From NCBI GenBank assembly GCA_964653145.1, contig CAZZCG010000018.1:10498-74497 (forward strand): a stretch of 64,000 bases of DNA. Direction: 5' to 3'. Position 1 is the first letter of the stretch; every line of letters begins with the position of its first letter. This document shows, piece after piece, positions 34,569 to 44,731 of this stretch. The position numbers and the translations under genes were made by a program. A model generated the notes under the pieces. That model was given only the letters and a program-made list of their open reading frames with translations, had not been told where the DNA came from and made no database searches. Source of the stretch: Pseudocalidococcus sp964653145 (GTDB lineage: Bacteria; Cyanobacteriota; Cyanobacteriia; Thermosynechococcales; Thermosynechococcaceae).

Positions 34569-36068
34569 TTAACTCAACTGGTTAAGGGTTGGTGATTCCA
34601 GAAAGACTTTTGGAGTAAAGGTTCCGTGCAGACCATAGGGAATATGGTGCTTGAGATGCAAACGGGCAATGGGGCCTTGTGAAATATTCGCCGCATCTAA
34701 AATTACCAGGTCTGAGGCGTCTCGACTGGCTTCATAGACCAACGCCAAAAGCCACCCGGCTGTTTCAGGATTTTCTGTGGGATTCCGCTGGGGGTCGGGA
34801 ATAAATACCGGCTCAGTCACAAATCCCCGCGGGGCCGCGCTCCAAAGTTCTTGCGTGTCGGACTCTAAATCCAATTTCAAAATGGCCTGGAGGGGAGCAT
34901 TGCCAGTGGCATGATGGGCGGCGGCGGTAAACAAAACGCGATAGGGTTGGCCCACGGCATCTGGGTGGACAGTGGGAAACTCACAACAGCGAGTGTCTAG
35001 CAAACTCCATGTGACCTGTGCTGAGGTTTTATTAATCCGAATCCGCCAAAGCTGCCCAAGGGGGAGGGTATTGAAGTCCACTTGCCGATAATTTGCGTCA
35101 CTATCCAGGCCGGGGAAGGTTTCGTAGCAAATTGAATCCACAATCACCTCATCTCCCTGTTCAAAGGCATTGGCGTGGTGAAAGACGAAACAGGCTGGCA
35201 TCGTAAATTTCAATGGGGTTCCGCCAGACCGGGGCAAGAGCCAAATATTAGTAGGTTGATCGGGGTTAAAACTTAGGCATTGGGCGGGACTTTTAAACCC
35301 CAGGAAGTAGGGAATGGGATTGAGATTAACTGGATTTTGGAAGAAAACACTATAGTTGGAGGTCAGGGCAAAGTCATGGATAAAGGCAAATCCAGGAAAG
35401 CGATACCGTTGCTCAGAGACACAGGTGCCAGCCAAATCAAACTCAAATAGTCGGGCTTCTGTTTCCAGGCCTGGTTTCAGAGAGAAATTAACTAACCGCT
35501 GTTGTTGAGGATCAATCCGGGGGTGGGCGGCAAAGGCATCTCCAGGTTTCAGCAGGCCATCCAGGTTGACTTCGCCGAGGGTTTCTAAGGTTTGGGGATT
35601 GAGTTCGTAGGGCCAAGCCGCTTCCCAGAGGGCAAGGAGTTTTTCTCCCCAATAAATGACTTGGGTGTTGGCAATGTTTTTCAAACGGGTATCAAAAAGG
35701 TTGTTCAGCCAGCCCCCAGGTTTCGGAGTCCCAAATACACCCCGATAGAGAATTTTTCCCGCCTTCTGTTCAGCTACATACCCCTCAGTTCGAACGTACC
35801 GATTCCGAAAATGGGCCCGCCCCTGAGTGAATGTAACTGCCGAAATCATGCCATCGCCATCAAAGGGATGTGTTAGGGGTACCCCACCAATGTCCAGCAA
35901 ACCAGGCCCGTTCCGAAATAGAGTTCCCTCCAAGCCAGCCGGAATTTCCCCTTCAATTTCCTCAATCCAGTAATCGTATTCCTCGGTTAAGGAACGGGTG
36001 CCCCCCTGCCAGTCGGCCAAATCATAGGATGCGGGGAGAGGGGTTTCGCGTTGCAGGGAGGAGGTCAT
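34569..36068 (-). CDS. Carotenoid oxygenase (apocarotenoid-15,15'-oxygenase type)
   Basis: A 499-aa member of the RPE65/carotenoid cleavage oxygenase family. These non-haem iron enzymes are seven-bladed beta-propellers that coordinate Fe(II) with four histidines. Candidate ligands lie in DAFAAHPRID, FAFIHDFALT, CFVFHHANAFE and LHGTFTPKVF at the extreme C-terminus. The N-terminal EGTLFRNGPGLLDIGGVPLTHPFDGDGM is the family signature. Length and pattern fit cyanobacterial apocarotenoid oxygenases, which make retinal. Retinal production is inferred. Confidence 0.9.
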   Translation of the reverse strand: MTSSLQRETPLPASYDLADWQGGTRSLTEEYDYWIEEIEGEIPAGLEGTLFRNGPGLLDIGGVPLTHPFDGDGMISAVTFTQGRAHFRNRYVRTEGYVAEQKAGKILYRGVFGTPKPGGWLNNLFDTRLKNIANTQVIYWGEKLLALWEAAWPYELNPQTLETLGEVNLDGLLKPGDAFAAHPRIDPQQQRLVNFSLKPGLETEARLFEFDLAGTCVSEQRYRFPGFAFIHDFALTSNYSVFFQNPVNLNPIPYFLGFKSPAQCLSFNPDQPTNIWLLPRSGGTPLKFTMPACFVFHHANAFEQGDEVIVDSICYETFPGLDSDANYRQVDFNTLPLGQLWRIRINKTSAQVTWSLLDTRCCEFPTVHPDAVGQPYRVLFTAAAHHATGNAPLQAILKLDLESDTQELWSAAPRGFVTEPVFIPDPQRNPTENPETAGWLLALVYEASRDASDLVILDAANISQGPIARLHLKHHIPYGLHGTFTPKVFLESPTLNQLS

Positions 36069-36563
36069 AAACGGTGCCTAACGGGGAAGGAAAGCGGAGG
36101 AATCAAACATAATGAGTCCATTTGTAACGAATTGTAACAATATTTTGCCTGGACTGGAGTACCGATGTTGATAACTCGCTCAGAACACCCTATGGATAAG
36201 GGGAATAGATGTGTGTTTTAGCCTGGAGTTGATGCCTCTGCGGGAGGTCATTTTTTGAGCAATGTTGATTCAATCTAGAATGATTTTTCGCTAGGCCAGA
36301 GTGGTCAAACCCCAATCAGCTCTAGCAACTCTCCGCGTGGACTAAATCTTAGTTGGAAGTAATATAACCACTGGATGTGAACTCGCGTAACAGTTTCTTG
36401 AAGAATGTATTTCCTGTAGTGAATGAAAGACCTAAGGAGATTGTTCAAGGGGTGGTTGATAGGGTGCGGTGTGAAGCATGATTGATTATGACTGATTATG
36501 AACTCTGTCTCCTAAATTTCTCTTAATTAAATTGAAATAGCTGTAAACAATTGGGTGATATTT
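36069..36563. other. Intergenic region before a hypothetical gene
   Basis: About 495 bp between divergent genes. I see no conserved small gene, RNA gene or repeat beyond short AT-rich tracts. Confidence 0.35.
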
Positions 36564-37337
36564 ATGTTGCAACTTGGAGATAGTGTTGAATTTAGTTTTT
36601 GGGAAGCTGGTTGCATGATTTGGCTTGGCTCTCTCGATGCCTATGACTCCTTTTGCCAGGCCTGGTTTAATGTGGTGGACAATGTGATGACAACGGATAT
36701 GGAGGCAGTGAAAAAACTGATACTTGAGCGTCATGCCCTGATGGCGATGGAACTGTATCAAGATGATGGGTTTTCGACACGGGTGATCTTGCGCGAACTG
36801 AATCAACGAGAACAGGAGGATTGGACAGCTAGGGCAACTTGGCAATTGAATTTACCCACGGGGCAGTTGGTAGTTTCTGGGATTGTGGATGCAGATCAGG
36901 AAGTACCCAACTTTGAGGACGTTGATCCAAATGATTCTTTGCAGTTGTATTTAGACGTGCCACCGGGGGAGTATGCCGTGACAGTTTATGCCTATCCTCC
37001 AGGAGACCTTTCTACCGGCTGGGGCCAAATTGAAAACCCAAGCTTATTTCAACCAACATCAGGGATTGATCCGGAAAACCCCCTAGATTATTTTCAGCGG
37101 ACTCGGCCTGGGGAATTAATGCCGGATTGGCTCGGACAAGAATACGCCCCCGCAGAAGCGGAACAAAAACAATTTCAAGATACGTATTACAAAGGGCCAG
37201 GCTATATCAATTTTGTTGTTCAGCTTTTGCCATTAGAATCACCCTTCCCCCAACCGTCCCTGGCCCCAGATGGCTTCTTTCCATGGGAATTTCGAAAACC
37301 GGAACGTTTTCCCTTAGGCATTCCAGCCCAAGCCTGA
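36564..37337 (+). CDS. Hypothetical protein, unrecognised
   Basis: A 257-aa soluble, acidic protein from the ATG at 36564 (an in-frame GTG lies 9 bp upstream). Segments such as DVPPGEYAVTVYAYPPGD suggest a beta-rich middle domain, and the C-terminal part is Pro-rich (PSLAPDGFFPWEFRKPERFP). No catalytic motif is recognised. It is followed by a decayed gene, so the neighbourhood looks variable. Confidence 0.6.
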   Translation: MLQLGDSVEFSFWEAGCMIWLGSLDAYDSFCQAWFNVVDNVMTTDMEAVKKLILERHALMAMELYQDDGFSTRVILRELNQREQEDWTARATWQLNLPTGQLVVSGIVDADQEVPNFEDVDPNDSLQLYLDVPPGEYAVTVYAYPPGDLSTGWGQIENPSLFQPTSGIDPENPLDYFQRTRPGELMPDWLGQEYAPAEAEQKQFQDTYYKGPGYINFVVQLLPLESPFPQPSLAPDGFFPWEFRKPERFPLGIPAQA

Positions 37338-37376
37338 AGTGATTATGCAAAATTAATCATCCGATTTGAGTTGTTG

Positions 37377-37932
37377 CCGATTTATGTTCACAAAATATTG
37401 AAGAAAATATTACCCAGCTTTGCCTGGAACTGGAGCAACTGAGAAACCAATTGATTGCATTTTTTCAAAACTCAAGATGGATTATATTTAAAAAATCAAT
37501 AAATTTCGGTATTCAAAGCCGATCCAAGATTTTTCAATCTATCTTGTCGAAGAAGTGAACAAACATTTAGAGACCTTAGGAAGCAGCACTACGGGCTTAT
37601 CTGTGACCCTCAAAGACGTTTGTTAACTCCAGGCATTATATCCAACTACCTTTGCGATCGGGGGAATATTAGGGATTTTGAGATACTCAAGCATAATTGT
37701 TGCCTATGGTTTAGATGATTGTCTGAAAATGGCAAAACAAAGAGAATTTTCGATCAATGACACAATTCAAAATCAATTTCTTCGACGGGTCACTCTTTGA
37801 CACCAGATCGTTGAATCTACTATTGCTCAAGTTGGACTAAATAGTCAGGAGTGGAACACGCTCAAATCCAACAGTGAGGATGTTCTAACTAACTTGAAAT
37901 CATCGTTGGCTGAATTGCTGCAGGAAAACTAA
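37377..37932 (+). pseudogene. Decayed gene with frameshift and three in-frame stops
   Basis: A coherent frame from the ATG at 37477 to a TAA at 37930-37932 is interrupted by stops at 37489 (TAA), 37624 (TAA) and 37798 (TGA). Read through, it gives plausible protein such as DFSIYLVEEVNKHLETLGS and ending SLAELLQEN. A preceding segment in another frame (about 37390-37500, NIEENITQLCLELEQLRNQL) looks like its displaced N-terminal coiled coil, so a frameshift is also present. Family not recognised; it includes a weakly hydrophobic stretch (FAIGGILGILRYSSIIVAYG). Confidence 0.55.
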
Positions 37933-38047
37933 GTTGGCATTTGTACCACAACTATCCGATTAGAGCAGGAGACCCAGACAAAATCAACGGTAAACTGAGA
38001 GGGCGGTTTTTGCTGCTGTTTTATCCCGTGTTGGCTTGCTGCTCCCT

Positions 38048-39073
38048 ATGTCCTTTCCTGCTACTCTGCATCAACACCTAAACCAGGCCCGGCCCCGCCT
38101 TGAAACCTTAATCCAGCATTACAACCAGGCCCGAATTATGGTGGTGGGTGATTTAACCGTGGATGAATTTCTCACCGGGGAAGTGGAACGTCTCTCAAGG
38201 GAAGCCCCAGTTTTGATTTTGCGCCATGAATCGACGCGGCAAGTGCCAGGGGGGGGAGCCAATGCAGTTTATAACGTGGCCAAACTGGGGGCAAAGGTCA
38301 AAGCTGTGGGCCTGGTGGGGGATGACAGTCAAGGGATTGCGCTCAAACAAATTTTTCAGCAGGCTGGAATTGATACCAGTGGTATTTTTACTGATAAAGA
38401 GCGGCCAACCGTCACAAAAACTCGCATTTCTGGCCATGCCCGCCAATCCGTGACACAACAAATTGTCCGCGTTGATCGCAAGTCCGAGGCCTGGCCCAAT
38501 GAGCACCTCCAGGCCCAGATGGCGGACTATATTCAAGCAAACCTGGAAACGGTTGATGCAGTGATTTGCTCCGACTACGGCGATGGTGTATTTTCGGAGC
38601 CTGTGATTACCGCGGCACTAAAGCATAACTACACAATCGTCGATGCTCAGCAAAACCTGGCTCGCTACCCAAACGCCCATCTGTTTACGCCGAATTTACC
38701 AGAAGCCGAAGCCGCCGTGGGATACCGGATCAAAACCGCAACTGATGTCCTCCAGGCCGGGGCCGATTTACTCGCATTAACTCAAGCAGATCGAATTCTG
38801 ATTACCCGCGGGGAAGATGGCATGAGTCTGTTTAGTCGTGATGCTGACCCAGAGCATATTCCTGCCTTTAACCGCAGTGATGTGTTTGATGTCACCGGGG
38901 CCGGGGATACAGTTGTTGCGGCCTTAACCTTAGCCTTGGTATCAGGAGCCAGTTTTTGGGAAGCTGCCACCCTGGGTAACTTGGCCGCAAGCATTGTGGT
39001 TCGGCAATTTGGTACCGCAACTACAAGTCAAGCCGAGTTAGAGCAAATGCTGCAAAATTTACTAAATACCTAG
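38048..39073 (+). CDS. PfkB-family sugar kinase (heptose-7-phosphate kinase, RfaE1/HldA-like)
   Basis: A 341-aa ribokinase-family kinase resembling the kinase half of HldE, which phosphorylates heptose-7-phosphate for ADP-heptose and lipopolysaccharide synthesis. The PfkB signatures are present: VPGGGANAVYNVAKLGA near residue 70 and the catalytic DVTGAGDTVVAAL near the C-terminus, where Asp is the base. The start is taken as the ATG at 38048; a TTG lies 12 bp upstream. No nucleotidyltransferase domain is fused, so that step would be separate. Confidence 0.85.
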   Translation: MSFPATLHQHLNQARPRLETLIQHYNQARIMVVGDLTVDEFLTGEVERLSREAPVLILRHESTRQVPGGGANAVYNVAKLGAKVKAVGLVGDDSQGIALKQIFQQAGIDTSGIFTDKERPTVTKTRISGHARQSVTQQIVRVDRKSEAWPNEHLQAQMADYIQANLETVDAVICSDYGDGVFSEPVITAALKHNYTIVDAQQNLARYPNAHLFTPNLPEAEAAVGYRIKTATDVLQAGADLLALTQADRILITRGEDGMSLFSRDADPEHIPAFNRSDVFDVTGAGDTVVAALTLALVSGASFWEAATLGNLAASIVVRQFGTATTSQAELEQMLQNLLNT

Positions 39074-39092
39074 ATAAACGGGGAGAGGCTAA

Positions 39093-39308
39093 ATGAAAAC
39101 AGACATTTCTTTAGAAGAAAGACTAGCAGCAGTAGAAGTCGCCATCACTGAATTACAAAAGCAAGTTGCAAGTTCTCAACCCACTAGTTGGATACAACAA
39201 ATTACCGGGTCTTTCCAGAATGAGCCTGCTTTTGAAGAGGTGCTTGCCTATGGAAAGGCGATTCGGGAAGGCGATGAATCCCTCTTGGAAATGCAAGACG
39301 AAGCATGA
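39093..39308 (+). CDS. Putative antitoxin of a VapBC-like pair
   Basis: A 71-aa acidic protein (helical region EERLAAVEVAITELQKQVA, then an acidic tail) with a strong GGGGAGAGG ribosome site. Its TGA overlaps the ATG of a PIN-domain toxin gene by 4 bp (ATGA at 39305), the usual antitoxin-toxin arrangement. The toxin is interrupted by an amber codon, so this antitoxin appears orphaned. No DNA-binding motif is evident. Confidence 0.62.
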   Translation: MKTDISLEERLAAVEVAITELQKQVASSQPTSWIQQITGSFQNEPAFEEVLAYGKAIREGDESLLEMQDEA

Positions 39309-39733
39309 GGTATTTGTTGGATACGGATCACCTGAGCATTCTTCAGCGCCAATCAGGGGAAGATTATGTTAGCCTTTCAACCCGCATGGCTGGCTATCCA
39401 GTATCAGACTTTGTGACATCAACCGTAACATTCCATGAACAGATGCTAGGTAGTCATGCTTACATCAACCGCGCTTAGAACCTAAAGGATTTAGTAAAGG
39501 GCTATGAAATCATGAGGCGCCTGATTCAAGATTTCAAAGTTTTACCCCTTGTCTCCTTTGATGAAAAAGCGGCTGATGTACTCAGTAAATTACAGTCGCA
39601 GCGTCTTCAATTAGCAAAAATGGACGCAAGAATTGCGGCAATTGCTTTGGCCAGTGGATTAATTTTTTTAACCCGTAATCATCGTGATTTTGGCAAAGTA
39701 CCGGAATTGGTTCTGGAAGATTGGACGACGTAG
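39305..39733 (+). pseudogene. VapC-like PIN-domain toxin interrupted by an amber stop
   Basis: Reading from the ATG at 39305 gives a typical PIN RNase toxin: MRYLLDTDHLSIL (acidic residues at 6 and 8), TVTFHEQM (Glu), then a TAG at 39476-39478. The same frame continues without a shift to TAG at 39731, with MDARIAAIALASG (Asp) and FLTRNHRDF. Total length would be 142 aa. The intact 3' part (ATG at 39512) lacks the first acidic residues. A single base change from a Lys or Gln codon would explain the stop. Confidence 0.82.
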
Positions 39734-39791
39734 AAACAGTTCCTGTTTGCTTCGCACCATTTTGTCATGGCAGTCCTTTGAGAGTGAACAA

Positions 39792-41045
39792 TCAAATCAA
39801 AATTCCGGCCACCGATGCGGTCATAAAACAGGCCAAGGAACCCCCCAGAAACGCCCGTAGAGCCAACCGTGCCAAATCCTGTTGTCGTTCTGGAGCAAGG
39901 GTTCCAATTCCCCCAATTTGAATCCCGATCGAAGCAATATTTGAAAATCCACAGAGGGCATAGGTGGTGATAATTTGCGAGCGTTCGGAAATAGTGGGCA
40001 GGTCCCCAACCTCAGTTGATGAGATTACTTTTTCTGAGTTTTCAATCAAGGTTTTTAAATCCAAATAGGCGAGAAATTCCGTCAAAATTGTTTTCTTACC
40101 CAACAAAATTGCCACCTGCGGGACATCTGCCCAGGGAATCCCCATCAACCAGGCCACAGGGGCAAAAACAATGGACATCAACCACTCAAGGGATAACTGC
40201 GGCAAATTAATCCCCGAACCCAGAACGCCCAACAGGCCATTCACCGCTGCAACTAGGGCCAAAAAGGCAATCAACATGGCGATGATATTCAGAACCAACT
40301 TCATCCCATCCAAGGCCCCAACCGTCACCGCATCAATCACATTCACATAGGGATTTTGAACTTTTGATTTAAGGTGCGCCGAAGCGGTCGCTGAAGCTTC
40401 AGTTTCTGGATACAAAACCTTAGAAATGGCCAGGGCCGCCGGAGCCGACATCACCGAAGCCGCAATTAAATGTTCCGCCGGAATCCCAAAGGCAATATAG
40501 GCCGCCATCACCCCACCGGCAATCGTGGCAAACCCTGAGGTCATAACGGCATGGAGTTCCGATTGGGTCATTTGGCTAATAAAGGGTTTAACCAAAAGCG
40601 GGGCTTCCGTTTGCCCGACAAAAATATTGGCAGCACAGGTGAGAGATTCTCCGCCAGAGGTTTTCATCGTCCGAATCATGATGCTAGCTAACCGGGCAAT
40701 CACCCACTGTAAAATGCCGTAGTAATAGAGGATGGCAATAAAGGCAGAAAAGAAAATAATCGTTGGCATCACCTGAAAGGCAATAAAGTGATCTCGGTAG
40801 GATTCCCCAAAGACAAATTCTGCCCCGGCATCGGAAAAACTTAGGAACCAACTCACCCCCGCCCCCAGGCCCTGAAAAACCCGTAAGCCCAAGGGTAACC
40901 TTAAAATCACCAGGCCCAAAATGAATTGCAAAGCCAGGCCCCAGAGGAGGGTTTGCCAGCGTACTGCCTTCCGATTCACAGAAAACCCATAGGCCAGGCC
41001 CACAAAGACCCCCAGGCCCAGCAGTGAAATCAACCGCTCGATCAT
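39792..41045 (-). CDS. Concentrative nucleoside transporter (NupC/CNT family)
   Basis: A membrane protein of 417 aa with about eight to ten hydrophobic helices. CNT hallmarks include the N-terminal core, FSDAGAEFVFGESYRDHFIAFQVMPTIIFFSAFIAILYY, GQTEAPLLVKPFI and TSGFATIAGGVMAAYI, and near the C-terminus the GFSNIASIGIQIGGIG signature. Family members import nucleosides with Na+ or H+. The ATG at 41045 is preferred over a GTG one codon upstream. Confidence 0.92.
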   Translation of the reverse strand: MIERLISLLGLGVFVGLAYGFSVNRKAVRWQTLLWGLALQFILGLVILRLPLGLRVFQGLGAGVSWFLSFSDAGAEFVFGESYRDHFIAFQVMPTIIFFSAFIAILYYYGILQWVIARLASIMIRTMKTSGGESLTCAANIFVGQTEAPLLVKPFISQMTQSELHAVMTSGFATIAGGVMAAYIAFGIPAEHLIAASVMSAPAALAISKVLYPETEASATASAHLKSKVQNPYVNVIDAVTVGALDGMKLVLNIIAMLIAFLALVAAVNGLLGVLGSGINLPQLSLEWLMSIVFAPVAWLMGIPWADVPQVAILLGKKTILTEFLAYLDLKTLIENSEKVISSTEVGDLPTISERSQIITTYALCGFSNIASIGIQIGGIGTLAPERQQDLARLALRAFLGGSLACFMTASVAGILI

Positions 41046-41236
41046 CACCCCACACCAAAATGTTTGAGATTGCTTGAAAACTGAAGTTGGTTATTAGCCT
41101 ACACTGCCCGCTTGGTTTTGCCACCTCTTTCCGCTATCCGGGGAACCTGAGCAGAGAGTACCAGAGAGTTTGTCCCCAAAAGGCCGAGTTATAAACTGGT
41201 AGGGTTGCTGATTTATTGATGGGTTTGGGGGAGAAA

Positions 41237-42442
41237 ATGCCACAGGTGATCATTGTTGGAGCTGGCCCCACGGGTGCAGTCTTAGCCTTACAACTCGTTC
41301 AACGGGGAATCTCGGTCACCTTAATTGAAGCCGCCAAAGACCTGCAGCGAGTGTTTCGGGGAGAAGGGTTAATGCCCCATGGCCTGGACGCGTTGGATCA
41401 AATGGGAATCTTGCCCCTCCTAGACCAAGTCCCGCACCGCCCGATCGACAACTGGGAATTCATTATCAATGGCAACCCCTTGTTTGCTGTGGATGAACCC
41501 ATGGGCGCCAACCGTCCCTGCACTCTGATTGCCCAACCGCCGCTCCTGGAAGCCTTAATTGCCAAAGCCCAGGCCCTGGAAGGTTTTCGCTACATTTCTG
41601 GAATTCCGGTGAAAGACTTGCTCTGGGAGGATGGAACTCAAGGGCGGATTACCGGGGTGGTGCTGGCGGATGGTCAGGAACTGCGGGGGGATTTGGTGAT
41701 TGGGGCCGATGGGCGGAATTCCGTGGTGCGGGCCAGGGCTGGTTTGGAATTGGTTAAGGAACCCCTGGATATTACCGTCCTCTGGTTTAAGCTCCCGGCC
41801 CATCCCAAATTTGTCGAGAAAAATACCTTCTACTCCATCGTCACGGGCAAGCACAGCTTTAGTGTTTTTCATGGCGCCAGTTCTGGGAAATTGCACTTGG
41901 GTTGGGTCTTAACAGAAGCAGAATCGGAAGATTGGAAACATCAAGATTGGGGGGAAATTTTTGCCCAGGCATCCCCGGCCTGGTTGGCGGCTCATTTTCG
42001 ACAATACAAAGATGCCATTGAAACTCCGATCAAATTAACGGTGGTGGTTGGTCGCGCGCCGCTGTGGCATAAACCTGGCCTGGTCTTACTCGGTGATGCG
42101 GCCCATCCCATGTCCCCGATCCGCGCCCAGGGTATCAATATGGCGTTACGGGATGTTGTTGTGGCCACGAACCATTTAGGCCCCGCCCTAAAATCGGGAA
42201 ACTTAACCCATGTTGACCAGGCCCTGGGAGCAATCCAAGCCGAGCGGGAACCGGAAATTATCCGTGCCCAAGAATTACAACAACTGGAGGGGCAACAGGG
42301 ACAAAAACTGCGAAATAACCCTTGGCAACAGTTACTCTTAAAATTCGTGGGGCCGTTGGTGCAAGGGAAAGTCCGAGAAAGCTGGATTGCCCGGCAACAA
42401 CCGATGCGCTTAGGGATTACTGAGGTGAAGTTGATAGTTTAG
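41237..42442 (+). CDS. FAD-dependent monooxygenase (UbiH/PHBH-like)
   Basis: A 401-aa flavoprotein of the aromatic-ring hydroxylase family. The N-terminal FAD motif is VGAGPTGAVLALQL, the DG motif is LVIGADGRNSVVR (near residue 160), and the GD motif is LVLLGDAAHPMSPIRAQGINMALRD (near residue 280). The start is the ATG at 41237 because GGGGGAG lies just upstream. The substrate is not evident; quinone- or aromatic-ring hydroxylation is the family norm. Confidence 0.87.
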   Translation: MPQVIIVGAGPTGAVLALQLVQRGISVTLIEAAKDLQRVFRGEGLMPHGLDALDQMGILPLLDQVPHRPIDNWEFIINGNPLFAVDEPMGANRPCTLIAQPPLLEALIAKAQALEGFRYISGIPVKDLLWEDGTQGRITGVVLADGQELRGDLVIGADGRNSVVRARAGLELVKEPLDITVLWFKLPAHPKFVEKNTFYSIVTGKHSFSVFHGASSGKLHLGWVLTEAESEDWKHQDWGEIFAQASPAWLAAHFRQYKDAIETPIKLTVVVGRAPLWHKPGLVLLGDAAHPMSPIRAQGINMALRDVVVATNHLGPALKSGNLTHVDQALGAIQAEREPEIIRAQELQQLEGQQGQKLRNNPWQQLLLKFVGPLVQGKVRESWIARQQPMRLGITEVKLIV

Positions 42443-42482
42443 TTTGGTTTGGCCTGGGATATGTTTGCTAACTGGATACCGA

Positions 42483-44714
42483 CTAGAAATAGATAAACAG
42501 GTTCAGGCCGGGAATCGTGCGGGAAAGTGTCCAAAACAGCAAGCCAATATAGGGCAACCCCAGGCCCCATTGATACCACACCAAACTCCCCACCAGGCCC
42601 GGTAGCTGTTGATCCCGTAACCGGACATCGTTAAAGCCAAATTTGAGGAAGTTAATTAAACTCAAATCAAAATAGTTCAAACCCGTCCACCGCCGATCCC
42701 AGAGAATTGGTTCATAGCGATCTCGAAAAAACGGAAACCGAGGCATAATCGGCAGCCGCCCGATCAGAAGACGAAATTGCCGTTGACTGCCATCCTCAAC
42801 AAAATAGCTGACGGTCATTAAATCGTGAAAGCGTCCCCGCAGATAAATCGCTAGGGTTAACATCAGCGGCACCGGAATTAAGAAAATCCCCAAGCTCACC
42901 CAGGTCAACACCGGATCAATGGCTGCCCGATTCACCAAACTCCCCCCCACCAGGCCCAGGGCCACACTGCCCAACCCCATTCCCCACGCTTCAAGGCCAC
43001 TGGGTAAAATTGGTGTCGGCTGCCAACGGCGCACCCGGTCAACTAGCCAAAACACCAGGGCAAAATAGGCAATGGCCACTAAGCCAATCCCCAAGATCAA
43101 GCTAAATCGACTGCCATAGGCCGTAAATGCCAGCAGGAGCCCAAGACCTAACCATTGCCAGGCCTGGTTAAACAGTCCCGAGACCGTCAAAACTGGCCCC
43201 ACATTCACCTTGGTCTGTAATTTCACATAGGTGGTTAAATCAATAACATTCCGCTCCAACAAATTACTGAGATCCGTAAAGGGGTGTTCCTGACGTTGCT
43301 GGAGGATTGTCGTGACTTGGGCGGGTTTGAGGCCGAGCCGGAGGAGTTGACGCTCCGTTAGTTGGTTGAGATTTTTCTGCCAGAGGTTTCGTCCCAATTC
43401 TTGCCAGTGGCGTTGTTGCCCCATCAGTTCAATGGCGTTGGCATCCTGAATTTGCTCAAGTTGCCGGAAATTACGCACAAGATTGCGAATCACGCTTTGA
43501 TTATTGCGATAACTCGGCAGGGTAAATAACGCGCCCACCTGGCCAGGAGTCCCTAAAATTTGGGCTGATTTGGCATCAAACTCCAAGTCGGGAATATTAA
43601 TTTTGGCCTGGGGATTGACGAGAGCATCACTGAAGTCCAATTGATTGAGAATTGTGCCGCCCCGTAAATTCATGGCCCCCAAAAGTTGCAGTCCGCGAAA
43701 GGTGGTAATTTGCGTAAACGTGGCTTCTGGGAAAAAGGCTGCCTTTTGCCACTGACTGCGATTAAAGTTAACCGTCCCTAACCAGCGGGTTTGACTAAAA
43801 TCCCCATTGCCCTGCCACTGACTACGGGAAAAGTTGGCCCCCTGCTCAAAAATTGCCCGGTTAAAATTGGCACTGGCCTGGAATTGACTGCCGCTGAAAT
43901 CAACGGTTCCCAGCCATTGACATTGATTAAAGTTGGTCTTGGCAAAGAAAATGCTCCCCCGCCAAATCCCATTCCGTTGCCAGCGACTGCGACTGAAATT
44001 AACCCCTTGGCTGAAGCGACTGCCCGACCAATCACTGTTGCCTTGAAATTCCGCTGCCTGGGCCTGGACTTCCCCCAAAAAGAAGGTGTTTCGCCCCACC
44101 GCTGCCCCATGAAACTCCGTCCGATTGAGATAGATGGGGCCCCGAATCAGCCGCAGTTGTAAATCATCATCCCGATAATCTCGACTTAACAGGGATCGCG
44201 ATAGCCGACTGAGCTGAAAGAGCCGTTGCCGATCCTGATTGAACTGGGTCTGCTCGCTAGCGGAAAAACTTGGCATCAGGGCCTGGCCCGTCAGGGGTAA
44301 CCGCACACCCAGGCGACTAAACTGCAAATCCCCCTGAATCACCGCATCACTGAGATCCAACCCCCAGGCCTTACCCGGTCGTTGTAACGGTTCCGCCACG
44401 GTTCGATAAAAGCTGTCCTGGAATAGGGAATTTTCGGGGCGCAGATCAATGGCAAAGTTCCGCAAATCCAAGGTGGGTTTCCCATCGACAGTGATTGGGT
44501 TTTGGAGTTGCTGTTGCAGAAGTTCCAGGGTCAGCCGCGGGTGTTCAAGGGCCAACGCAGGGGATGTCGCCACTGCCCAGGCCAGGCTAAGGGTCAAGAG
44601 CCAGCCCAGTCCTCCCTTTAGCCCCACTGTCCCCAGGCCATGGATAATTTGCCAGGTGAGCCGGGTCAACAATTCCACAATTCTGCTCCCACGTTCACCA
44701 CAGCCGGTCTCCAA
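42483..44714 (-). CDS. Pentapeptide-repeat membrane protein
   Basis: A large protein (up to 743 aa) with an N-terminal hydrophobic signal (GWLLTLSLAWAVATSPALA), then about 25 pentapeptide-type units (A/S-N-F-x-x, for example TNFNQCQWLGTVDFSGSQFQ and ANFSRSQWQGNGDF), which form a right-handed beta-helix. A helix-hairpin-helix-like stretch (LGLKPAQVTTILQQRQEHPF) and a C-terminal block of several transmembrane helices follow. The upstream start is uncertain: the frame opens with a TTG at 44714, and a GTG at 44678 is possible. Function unknown. Confidence 0.72.
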   Translation of the reverse strand: METGCGERGSRIVELLTRLTWQIIHGLGTVGLKGGLGWLLTLSLAWAVATSPALALEHPRLTLELLQQQLQNPITVDGKPTLDLRNFAIDLRPENSLFQDSFYRTVAEPLQRPGKAWGLDLSDAVIQGDLQFSRLGVRLPLTGQALMPSFSASEQTQFNQDRQRLFQLSRLSRSLLSRDYRDDDLQLRLIRGPIYLNRTEFHGAAVGRNTFFLGEVQAQAAEFQGNSDWSGSRFSQGVNFSRSRWQRNGIWRGSIFFAKTNFNQCQWLGTVDFSGSQFQASANFNRAIFEQGANFSRSQWQGNGDFSQTRWLGTVNFNRSQWQKAAFFPEATFTQITTFRGLQLLGAMNLRGGTILNQLDFSDALVNPQAKINIPDLEFDAKSAQILGTPGQVGALFTLPSYRNNQSVIRNLVRNFRQLEQIQDANAIELMGQQRHWQELGRNLWQKNLNQLTERQLLRLGLKPAQVTTILQQRQEHPFTDLSNLLERNVIDLTTYVKLQTKVNVGPVLTVSGLFNQAWQWLGLGLLLAFTAYGSRFSLILGIGLVAIAYFALVFWLVDRVRRWQPTPILPSGLEAWGMGLGSVALGLVGGSLVNRAAIDPVLTWVSLGIFLIPVPLMLTLAIYLRGRFHDLMTVSYFVEDGSQRQFRLLIGRLPIMPRFPFFRDRYEPILWDRRWTGLNYFDLSLINFLKFGFNDVRLRDQQLPGLVGSLVWYQWGLGLPYIGLLFWTLSRTIPGLNLFIYF

Positions 44715-44731
44715 CCCAAAAATTTCTGCTC

